Shown here one piece after another: positions 56,565-62,970 of a stretch of DNA of 64,000 bases. The notes under the pieces were generated by a model. That model ran no database searches, was not told where the DNA came from, and saw nothing but the letters and a program-made list of their open reading frames with translations. Position numbers and translations under genes: made by a program. The stretch's first letter is position 1, and each line of letters opens with the position of its first letter. The stretch is taken from the NCBI RefSeq assembly GCF_001713395.1, contig NZ_CP016450.1, positions 4,083,869 through 4,147,868 of the forward strand, in the 5' to 3' direction. This DNA comes from Sinorhizobium sp. RAC02. Lineage in GTDB: Bacteria > Pseudomonadota > Alphaproteobacteria > Rhizobiales > Rhizobiaceae.

Positions 56565-56741
56565 TCAGCCGCCTCTTCCGAGGATGCCGCAGAAGACGCC
56601 AAAGAAATATAGGCCCCCGACGGTCAGGCCAGAGCCCAACATCACAAGCAAGAGGCGCCGGCTGGCGCGCTCTTCATTTTCCCGGTTCGGCGGCGGATCG
56701 TCGACGTTGTCAAATTCGGACAGGTGATATGTATCGCTCAT
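56565..56741 (-). CDS. 58-residue single-span membrane protein
   Basis: A small gene with a GGAGTGAGG ribosome-binding region before the ATG. Acidic, proline-containing cytoplasmic start (EFDNVDDPPPNRENEERAS), then one hydrophobic helix (LLLVMLGSGLTVGGLYFFGVF). It is in the same unit as the 41-residue gene just upstream; that gene's stop codon lies inside this gene's ribosome-binding region. Function unknown. Confidence 0.75.
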   Translation of the reverse strand: MSDTYHLSEFDNVDDPPPNRENEERASRRLLLVMLGSGLTVGGLYFFGVFCGILGRGG

Positions 56742-56750
56742 CGTAGCACC

Positions 56751-56876
56751 TCACTCCGATCGGTTGATCGCATGCGGTGTGGCTTCGGGTTGAGTTTCAC
56801 CGGGTGTCCAAAACACGATGTAGATGCCGGCCAAAAGCGCAGCGATCGCCGAGATTACGACGACGAAGCTGCTCAT
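56751..56876 (-). CDS. 41-residue single-span membrane protein
   Basis: MSSFVVVISAIAALLAGIYI forms a membrane helix, followed by a short hydrophilic tail (WTPGETQPEATPHAINRSE). The stop codon is within the ribosome-binding region of the next small gene, so the two are probably translated together. The ribosome-binding site of this gene is weak. Function unknown. Confidence 0.6.
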   Translation of the reverse strand: MSSFVVVISAIAALLAGIYIVFWTPGETQPEATPHAINRSE

Positions 56877-56972
56877 ACCGGCTCTGGCTTTGGGTCCTGT
56901 GTCTCGCATGCAATACGAACCGGCGAGCGCCGCGAAGGTTCCCGGCGCCGTTCTAAGCGCCCCGCAAAGACT

Positions 56973-57046
56973 TTAAAGGGTAAGGTTCACAGCGAACGCC
57001 AGGATCAGAAAGACGACCGCAGCGCCGCCCGCGATTCACCAGACAT
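56973..57046 (-). pseudogene. Frameshifted tiny membrane protein (possible)
   Basis: An ATG at 57046 with GGGGAG 5 bases ahead reads MSGE and then shifts frame; one added base would give MSG-x-IAGGAAVVFLILAFAV, a convincing membrane helix ending in a stop at 56973. The 74-base length is one short of a whole codon count. It may be a decaying gene or a sequencing error. Confidence 0.3.
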
Positions 57047-57077
57047 TGCCACTCCCCTAGCGGATCCGAAACCCTCA

Positions 57078-57530
57078 TCAGGCATCTGCTGCGACTGTGG
57101 TCTCCATCCAGTCTCGATGACGCCTTTCATCTTCACAGGCCGCGAGAAAGAAGGCCTTTGACTCGGGCAATGCATCCTCGTGCCGAGCGGCATTTTCGTA
57201 GGCGGAGACGGTGTCGTCTTCATTAGTTTTCATGGCTCGCAGCAGAGCCTTGTCCCCGAAAATGTTGACGAGGGCGAGCTTTCCGGTCGTGAGATACTGC
57301 TTCATATCGCCTTCGGTCGGAGCTTCGACCCCGATTTCGCCCGCTATGCGATTGAGCACCTGAAGATGATACGTATGATCGTTTTTGAAGCTAGAGATCT
57401 GGTCTTTGAACCGGGTGTCGTCCAGCCGTTCGATGCAACAGTCGTATGCGGCGATAGCATCGTGCTCCAGAAGAATGAGATTCTTGATAAGCGACGCGAA
57501 CTCTGATTCGTTTCCGAAAAGCGTAACCAT
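57078..57530 (-). CDS. DUF2383 / PA2169-type four-helix-bundle protein
   Basis: 150 residues. Long helices with ferritin-like acid and histidine spacing (LIKNLILLEHDAIAAYDCCIERL; FKNDHTYHLQVLNRIAGEIG; AACEDERRHRDWME). This family is small, soluble and often induced by stress; metal binding is plausible, function unproved. GGAGG lies well placed before the ATG. It is an unusual cargo for a phage and looks chromosomal in style. Confidence 0.82.
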   Translation of the reverse strand: MVTLFGNESEFASLIKNLILLEHDAIAAYDCCIERLDDTRFKDQISSFKNDHTYHLQVLNRIAGEIGVEAPTEGDMKQYLTTGKLALVNIFGDKALLRAMKTNEDDTVSAYENAARHEDALPESKAFFLAACEDERRHRDWMETTVAADA

Positions 57531-57548
57531 GTTTGTAACCTCCGTGGT

Positions 57549-57644
57549 TTAGGGACGGAGGAACAGGCTCACTAGAGTGAATGTTCCGAGTGGCCAGCCC
57601 TTGTAGCCCACGAAAGCGCGGCGATCAGAGATACGACTTTTCAT
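57549..57644 (-). CDS. Possible 31-residue coupled protein
   Basis: The ATG overlaps the stop of the upstream 81-residue gene as TGATG. It encodes MKSRISDRRAFVGYKGWPLG and a hydrophobic tail ending SLFLRP. No independent ribosome-binding site, so it depends on coupling. Its reality is uncertain. Confidence 0.35.
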   Translation of the reverse strand: MKSRISDRRAFVGYKGWPLGTFTLVSLFLRP

Positions 57645-57889
57645 CAAGACCCATAGGCGCCCTTGTTCGGATGCCTCGGCGCTTCTGAATTCACCGCCGT
57701 CCGCCCCTCTTTCAGATCGGGTTTACTGGCGGTTCCCGAAACACGCTCGGCGTCGCCGCTTCCCTTGGCGGGTTTCGGCTGCTTGTGCTCCCTCGCTGCG
57801 GGATGCGTCCCGTCCGAGATGCTACCCGGATGAGGATCTTCAACGACCGGAGTGGGCTTTACGGTTTTGCTGTCATCGGGGTTTGTCAT
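57644..57889 (-). CDS. 81-residue disordered hydrophilic protein
   Basis: Proline, lysine, aspartate and serine-rich throughout (TVKPTPVVEDPHPGSISDGTH; AREHKQPKPAKGSGDAERVSG), without hydrophobic core, so intrinsically disordered. Strong AAGGAG ribosome-binding site. Comparable small proteins are common in rhizobia with no known function. Confidence 0.7.
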   Translation of the reverse strand: MTNPDDSKTVKPTPVVEDPHPGSISDGTHPAAREHKQPKPAKGSGDAERVSGTASKPDLKEGRTAVNSEAPRHPNKGAYGS

Positions 57890-57944
57890 GGCTGCTCTCC
57901 TTTTCGGGAGAACGCCATCGCGCCTCAGCCGGTTCCTCTCTCAC

Positions 57945-58025
57945 TCAGAACCACTGCCACGCCATCCAGAAGCAGGCGTAGGCGGTGATGCCGATCACAA
58001 ACAACCAAGCGATTTGCCGAGCCAT
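57945..58025 (-). CDS. 26-residue single-span membrane peptide
   Basis: The ATG at 58025 follows an AAAGGAGG ribosome-binding site at 9 bases. It encodes MARQIAWLFVIGITAYACFW and MAWQWF, one aromatic-rich membrane helix. It is too short for standard gene callers, but the very strong translation signal supports it. Function unknown. Confidence 0.7.
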   Translation of the reverse strand: MARQIAWLFVIGITAYACFWMAWQWF

Positions 58026-58142
58026 GACGCAATACCTCCTTTGGTTCCAGCAAGGGGGCAGGATGCAACAATGGCAGGACGAAAGTCGATAGGCTTCTCA
58101 GATGGTTCTCTTGGTATCCTCGACAGAAGCAGAGGTTGAATT

Positions 58143-58400
58143 CTACCGGAGGCGTTCAGGCAGCCACCATCTAAGTTTGCCCCGGGTATAAGGGATCAGT
58201 CCCTGGCCGCTTTGGGAAGCAAGCCCCATCGCATAGGCTTCCGCCTCTGCCGCGGTCGCGAAGGTTCGGGCCCATGGCCTCTCTCCTTGAAGGGGAGGGC
58301 AGTAAACCGTTGCATTGGTCGACCCGATTGGGTGACTAATGAGCACCCTCTCATAGGCTTCATCAGCACGAACGTCATAGTAGATCTTGTTGTCGTTCAT
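58143..58400 (-). CDS. Small hypothetical protein
   Basis: 85 residues from the ATG at 58400 (an earlier in-frame ATG at 58442 is possible). Soluble, mixed alpha/beta (NKIYYDVRADEAYERVLISH; TFATAAEAEAYAMGLASQSG). The latter resembles the short repeats of DUF2188-like proteins that append to small stress proteins, but the match is weak. Confidence 0.6.
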   Translation of the reverse strand: MNDNKIYYDVRADEAYERVLISHPIGSTNATVYCPPLQGERPWARTFATAAEAEAYAMGLASQSGQGLIPYTRGKLRWWLPERLR

Positions 58401-58542
58401 CGGAATTCCAAGGTTAGCCGATACCAGCCTTGAAGGATGCAACGCCTGATCGCAGGAGTCGATAGGGGCACCTTACGGCCTCCACCGTCTAGGCCGTCTA
58501 CGCGAAGCGACCGCCGAGAGCAGGAAGCTGTCCCAATCGACG

Positions 58543-58677
58543 TCAGTGACAGTGAGAGCCACCGCGCTTGTTGTCCCGATGGCACCCATTGGCGTCGGTG
58601 CCGCCGCTGTGTGCGAATGCAGTTGGGGCAAGGGACACCGCCAACATCAAAGCAAGAATAAGTCGAGCTACTTTCAT
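58543..58677 (-). CDS. 44-residue secreted Cys/His-motif peptide
   Basis: AGGAGG stands before the ATG at 58677. A signal peptide (MKVARLILALMLAVSLAPTAFA) leaves a mature HSGGTDANGCHRDNKRGG-SHCH of 22 residues. The HSGGTDxxGCHxxxxxGxxHCH arrangement recurs in secreted bacterial proteins and domains (YHYH-like) and suggests metal binding or a disulphide. Function unknown. Excluded from standard calls by length. Confidence 0.78.
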   Translation of the reverse strand: MKVARLILALMLAVSLAPTAFAHSGGTDANGCHRDNKRGGSHCH

Positions 58678-58702
58678 TACGTCCTCCTATTGAAAATCAA
58701 AT

Positions 58703-59127
58703 TCACCACCCGCCGGACCTATAGGACGCGGCCCGTCTCCCACATCGCCTGCCCCTCGAATCATACTGCCATTCATATTGGCAGGGGCCGGAGTAGGTTG
58801 GGTAATAAGGGCCTCCACAGTTGTTGTTGGCGCAAACGGCAACGGCGGTGCCGATCAACGCAAGGCCAACGACGGCGGCCGCGGCCTGGTTCTGTTGTTG
58901 CACCATGTGGTGGCATTCAAGTGGATTGATCCCGCGGCGGGCCAGTTCAGCAGTCAGGTCGATCAGGTAGCTCTGGTCCCGCGCTCGATGAACGTTCGGC
59001 ACAAACCCGCCTTGCTGACTTTGTGCGGGGCTTTCCGAAACTCTGAATATGACGTGGCGCAAGCCGTGAGCGCGCACGAAAGAACGGCGGCGGACAGCGT
59101 TCGCCACGCACGATTGAATGCCATCAT
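58703..59127 (-). pseudogene. Frameshifted small lipoprotein gene
   Basis: From the ATG at 59127 (or 59124) a lipoprotein signal with the lipobox ALTAC reads on to GLCRTFIERGT and then hits a stop at 58963. The next frame continues smoothly with DQSYLIDLTAELARRGINPLECHH, MVQQQNQAAAAVVGLALIG and CANNNCGG to a stop at 58703. Inserting one G in the GGG run near 58980 joins them into a protein of about 140 residues with the KAGLCRTF...DLTAELxRRGI...C layout seen in intact bacterial homologues. Either a true inactivation or a homopolymer read error. Confidence 0.7.
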
Positions 59128-59209
59128 GAAAGTCCCCACCCTAGGGCGCATCATGGCACAACTGAAAAAAGAGTCGAGTCACACTTCGAACGAGCACAAG
59201 GAACGTCAC

Positions 59210-59347
59210 ATGATCGGAATGAACCTTCGTTGCCCCATCGCCGGTATCACCGGCACCGTGGACGCGCTGGCCGTTCAGCCTGATGGCAAGGCGCTGGCCC
59301 GCATTGCTGACCACTGGCTCTATGTCGACAGCCTGGTCCGGGCATAG
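59210..59347 (+). CDS. 45-residue prophage protein
   Basis: An AAGGA ribosome-binding site precedes the ATG. It encodes MIGMNLRCPIAGITGTVDAL and a beta-rich end (ALARIADHWLYVDSLVRA), perhaps an SH3-like fold. First rightward gene after the cargo block, 37 bases before the next late gene. Confidence 0.6.
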   Translation: MIGMNLRCPIAGITGTVDALAVQPDGKALARIADHWLYVDSLVRA

Positions 59348-59384
59348 TCCGGCCGATCTCTCAAACTCGATTGGAGACTAACCG

Positions 59385-59810
59385 ATGACCATCCGTCGTC
59401 CGAACCCGCATAAGCTTATCGTCGGCCCGAATGATGTCGTCGACTTCGGCGGTGCCGTTGCCGGCGCTTCGATTGTCGTCGGTGCCGAAAACACCAACGT
59501 TCGCGCCATCACCATCCAATTGAAGGACGGGCAGGGCAAGGATCTCGCCACCCGTGCCGCCGTCGAGATCGCCGTCTTCGCCGATGCGAACGGTGATGCG
59601 TTCGTCGCGACCGGCGGCTCCACCGGCATTGCCATCGGCACCGATGGCGCGCTACTGCCGATCGTTGCCAAGAAGCTATTCAAGGCCGTGTCCGAAGCGG
59701 ATGGCGATATTGACCTGACGTGGACGGACACCGGCACCGAGCCCGCTTTTCTCGGCGTGATCCTGCCAAGCGGCAAGATCGTCATGAGCGCTGCGCTCAC
59801 CAACGCGTGA
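59385..59810 (+). CDS. Phage late-region protein, possibly structural
   Basis: 141 residues, beta-rich and glycine/alanine-rich (VVDFGGAVAGASIVVGAENTN, RAAVEIAVFADANGDAFVATG, GVILPSGKIVMSAALTNA). Such composition is usual for phage decoration, tail or fibre-associated proteins, but no family is recognised. Overlaps the HNH gene by 4 bases. Confidence 0.6.
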   Translation: MTIRRPNPHKLIVGPNDVVDFGGAVAGASIVVGAENTNVRAITIQLKDGQGKDLATRAAVEIAVFADANGDAFVATGGSTGIAIGTDGALLPIVAKKLFKAVSEADGDIDLTWTDTGTEPAFLGVILPSGKIVMSAALTNA

Positions 59811-60154
59811 GAAGGCGTTACAGGCCAGAGCACCGGGCGCTCTACAATCACCCGGCCTGGCAGCCGCTTCGCAAGGCGGTCTTTCTCCGTGATGGTTATG
59901 TCTGCCAATGGCCGGGGTGCGGCAAGCCGCTTATCGGCAAGGGCAATGCCCCAGATGCGCCAGTCGCCCACCACAAGCGGGATCACAAGGGTGACCTGAA
60001 GCTCTTCCTCGATCGCGAGAACATCATGGCGACCTGCAAGGAATGCCATGACGGCGCCATCCAGCGCGCCACGCATCGCGGTTACATTGCTGGCCACGAC
60101 GAGAATGGCCGGCCGATTGATCCCGATCACCCTTGGAATAGGAGCACTTCATGA
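59807..60154 (+). CDS. Phage HNH endonuclease
   Basis: 115 residues from a GTG at 59807 (overlapping the preceding stop). The zinc-finger HNH fold is clear: QWPGCGKPL, AHHKRDHKGDLKLF, ENIMATCKECHDGA. HNH proteins next to the terminase assist packaging and cutting in many HK97-type cos phages. The gene is directly upstream of two small genes and then terS, supporting that role. Confidence 0.88.
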   Translation: MRRRYRPEHRALYNHPAWQPLRKAVFLRDGYVCQWPGCGKPLIGKGNAPDAPVAHHKRDHKGDLKLFLDRENIMATCKECHDGAIQRATHRGYIAGHDENGRPIDPDHPWNRSTS

Positions 60155-60435
60155 ACGAAGAGCTTGAACTAGCGCTGGCCTACTGGCGCACAATGGCACC
60201 GCAGCCCAAGGCGCTCGTCTACTGCAACGCCATCGAGGCGCGGCTGAAGGGCATCGAGACGAAAGACATCGTCGTAGACCACGAACTGGTGAACGCCATC
60301 ACTCGCGGCGCATCGATCGCCCGGGCCAAGGGTATCGAGATCAAGGGCACTGAGGCAGACCAGCCGGCCGATGCTACCTCCAAGCAGGATGACAAGCCAA
60401 AGGCCAAGACGGGCCGGAAGCGGAAGGCAGGCTAA
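60151..60435 (+). CDS. Small late-region protein, unknown
   Basis: 94 residues. N-terminal helical part (ELELALAYWRTMAPQPKALVYCN), C-terminal lysine-rich tail (DDKPKAKTGRKRKAG) that could bind DNA. ATGA overlap with HNH; the stop abuts the next gene. Function unknown. Confidence 0.65.
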   Translation: MNEELELALAYWRTMAPQPKALVYCNAIEARLKGIETKDIVVDHELVNAITRGASIARAKGIEIKGTEADQPADATSKQDDKPKAKTGRKRKAG

Positions 60436-60713
60436 TGGCCAAGCTCGCACCAAGCAGCGCGGGGATATTGGTCCGTCATTACGAAGACGGCAAGATGCGC
60501 GTGTTCATTGACGGCAAGCCGATCTGCGGTGTCGTGAACGTCGAGGTGAAGCAGGCCGGCAAAGACCGGGCGACGTTGCACCTTGAGATCGTCGGTGTAG
60601 CGTACAGGATGGAAACGTCACCCCTTGGAGTGAACCAGGACAGGGCGGAGACCGTAGGCGGCGAACTCGTCCCGACGGCCGATGACAGGGGACAGCCGCC
60701 TCGCGATTGGTGA
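60435..60713 (+). CDS. Small late-region protein, unknown
   Basis: 92 residues. Beta-rich (ILVRHYEDGKMRVFIDGKPIC, VVNVEVKQAGKDRATLHLEIVG), ending in a flexible DDRGQPPRDW tail. It is followed by a 108-base gap before terS. Family unknown. Confidence 0.65.
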   Translation: MAKLAPSSAGILVRHYEDGKMRVFIDGKPICGVVNVEVKQAGKDRATLHLEIVGVAYRMETSPLGVNQDRAETVGGELVPTADDRGQPPRDW

Positions 60714-60821
60714 GCGACGAGTTCACTGCCCCACCCCCCCTGTTTTTTAAAGCGATGCCGTTTTCTCCACACCCGCTGTCCCCCTTCATTTGCACTGAGA
60801 TCAACAAGAAAGGGGGGTAGG

Positions 60822-61226
60822 GTGGTCAAGGTAGTTCAACCCGCCTTCGACCGCGTCTTCCAAGGCGACGAAGGCGCCGCCGAACTGGCGAAGGTTCTTT
60901 GGAAAGAGACCGTTGCCGCACTCAAGGAACTCGATGCCGCGACGGCCGCCAACCTGGCGCGCGCCGATCGGTACGTCCGGGCGAAAGTCGAGTTCGAAAA
61001 CCTCTATCCGATGGCGTTTCAGCAAGGCCCGGTCCTGAAGGGCGAAGAGGGCGGCGAGTATTTCAATTACCGCTGGAGCGCCTGCGAGAAGCTGAACGAG
61101 CGGATGCTGAAACTGGAAAAGGCTATGTTCGGTGAAGCAGCAGTCAAAGCGAGCGCGAAAAAGCCCGCCGCCGGCTCCACTGCCGCCGACGAGTTCCTTG
61201 GACCCAACCACGGCCTACGCCAGTAA
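60822..61226 (+). CDS. Phage terminase small subunit, P27-like
   Basis: 134 residues from a GTG with AAGGGGGG upstream. Helical bundle core (AAELAKVLWKETVAALKELDAATAANLARADRYVRAKVEFE) typical of P27-family small terminases, which recognise pac or cos DNA. Its 3' end overlaps the large subunit frame by about 95 bases from the chosen start. Confidence 0.82.
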   Translation: MVKVVQPAFDRVFQGDEGAAELAKVLWKETVAALKELDAATAANLARADRYVRAKVEFENLYPMAFQQGPVLKGEEGGEYFNYRWSACEKLNERMLKLEKAMFGEAAVKASAKKPAAGSTAADEFLGPNHGLRQ

Positions 61227-62970
61227 GGTCATTACGGGGGAAATCATTGCAGGCCGGTTCGTCCGCGCCGCATGTAAGCGCCACCTCGACGACCTGAAGG
61301 AAGGCCACAAGCGCGGGCTCCGCTTCGACATCGAGCAAGCGGGCAGGGCTCTTCGGTTCTTCCCGGCGATGTTCACGGTTACGGCCGGTGAGAAGGTGGG
61401 CCAACCGTTCTATTTGCTGGACTGGATGACGTTCGTTGTCGGTTCGCTCTTCGGCTGGCGCAATGCTGACGGCTCCCGCCGCTTCCGGCATGCGTGGATC
61501 GAGACAGGGAAAGGACAGGCGAAATCGCCGCTCATGGGCGCGATCGGCGTGTACATGATCGGCTTTTGCGGCGTGAAGCGCGCGGAGGCCTACGCCATCG
61601 CGAACGACAGGGACCAGGCTAAGGTTCTCTTCGACGATGCTGTGGCGCTGTGCCGCGCGGAAATTCCCGGCAAGGATGGGGAGACGCTGGAGAGCCGCGG
61701 CACGGTCGTTATTCGCGGCGTCGGCGACAACGCGTGGAAGATCGAAGTCCCGGGGATGGAGGCGAAGTTTCTGCCGGTCGCCACCGGTGACACGATCTCA
61801 GGGCCAAAGCCTATCGCGGTTTTCGGCGACGAGATCCACGAGATGAAGACCGACAAGGCCATCGAGTTGTGGAAAGCCGCTATCGACAAGATGAGCGGCG
61901 ATCCGCTGATGATCCTTGGCACGAACACGCCGGCCGCAGACCAGGCCGTCGCCACCAACCGGTCGCTGTTCTACCAGCGCGTCGCCGAGGGTGTCATCCG
62001 AGATGACAGTGCCTTCTCGTACATCGCGCGCGTCGACGAGAGCGACGATCCGTTCAACGATGAATCGTGCTGGATAAAGGCGCTTCCGGCGCTCGGAATC
62101 ACCTATCCGATCGACAACGTTCGGCGCCGCGTCGAGACCTCGAAGCACATTGCGTCGGAAAGGTTGACGACTGAGCGGCTGTACTTCGGCAAACCGGTCG
62201 GTTCCTCGGGCTTCTGGTTGCCGGATGAGCAGGCATGGAGGCGGTGCCTGGGGCCGGTTTCGACCGAGAAAGTGAAGAAATTTCCGTGCTTTCTTGCACT
62301 GGATTTGTCGCAAAAGAACGATTTGACCGCGCTTTCGGCGTGCTGGCGGAGCCCAGACGACAAGTTGACGTTGAAGACGTGGTACTGGACGACGCGGGGC
62401 GGGCTGGCGAGGCGAGAGGCCAGGGACGCGATCCCGTACACCGCCTTTGAGGCCGAAAACTATCTGACGATCTGCGAAAGCGTGACGATCGACTACACGT
62501 TCGTTGCGCAACAGGTTGCTGCGCTACGCGCCGAGTTCGAGGTCGACAGTCTGACGGTAGATCCGGCCTATGTGACCACCTTCATCAAGGATGCCGCCGA
62601 GGTGGGCCTTCAGGTCTGGCGCTACATGGGGCCGAAGGAGCCGGCGGGCTCTGGTCTGAAGATCGTCACCCACGCCCAGGGCACCAAGATCGCGTTCGAG
62701 GACCGGCAACTCTGCATGCCGCATTCCATCAGCCGCATGACGGACAAGATCCTCAAGGGTGAAGTGCTCATCGAGGAAAACAAGCTGACCGACGTTTGCG
62801 CGTCCAACGTGGTCCTTTACGCCGACGGGATAGGAAACCAGATGTTCGACAAGAACCGGAGCCGCGGCAAGATCGACGGCATGGTCTCCAAGGCCATGGC
62901 CGTAGGTGCGTCCAAATCGGACACGAAGGCCAAGCGCAGCTATATGTCGCGCGGGGTGCGCGTCGCATGA
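61132..62970 (+). CDS. terL: Phage terminase large subunit
   Basis: 612 residues as drawn from a GTG at 61132; conserved sequence begins at about residue 24 (DPTTAYASKVITGEIIAGRFVR), so a TTG near 61198 may be the true start. ATPase with Walker A-like ETGKGQAKS (124-132) and Walker B VFGDEIHEM (230-238). The nuclease domain includes FLALDLSQKND (D391) and acidic residues near TVDPAYVTTF and LTDVCASNVVLYADG. It powers DNA packaging. Overlaps portal by ATGA. Confidence 0.93.
   Translation: MKQQSKRARKSPPPAPLPPTSSLDPTTAYASKVITGEIIAGRFVRAACKRHLDDLKEGHKRGLRFDIEQAGRALRFFPAMFTVTAGEKVGQPFYLLDWMTFVVGSLFGWRNADGSRRFRHAWIETGKGQAKSPLMGAIGVYMIGFCGVKRAEAYAIANDRDQAKVLFDDAVALCRAEIPGKDGETLESRGTVVIRGVGDNAWKIEVPGMEAKFLPVATGDTISGPKPIAVFGDEIHEMKTDKAIELWKAAIDKMSGDPLMILGTNTPAADQAVATNRSLFYQRVAEGVIRDDSAFSYIARVDESDDPFNDESCWIKALPALGITYPIDNVRRRVETSKHIASERLTTERLYFGKPVGSSGFWLPDEQAWRRCLGPVSTEKVKKFPCFLALDLSQKNDLTALSACWRSPDDKLTLKTWYWTTRGGLARREARDAIPYTAFEAENYLTICESVTIDYTFVAQQVAALRAEFEVDSLTVDPAYVTTFIKDAAEVGLQVWRYMGPKEPAGSGLKIVTHAQGTKIAFEDRQLCMPHSISRMTDKILKGEVLIEENKLTDVCASNVVLYADGIGNQMFDKNRSRGKIDGMVSKAMAVGASKSDTKAKRSYMSRGVRVA

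Noticed and set aside
56465..56746. Rightward 93-codon frame at the start of the cargo block
   Set aside because: Arg/Ser-rich translation without a proper ribosome site; the reverse strand encodes a better-supported 58-residue membrane protein.
58778..59347. Rightward 189-codon frame spanning the lipoprotein gene
   Set aside because: Most of it is antisense to the frameshifted lipoprotein; only its last 45 codons, from the ATG at 59210, look coding.
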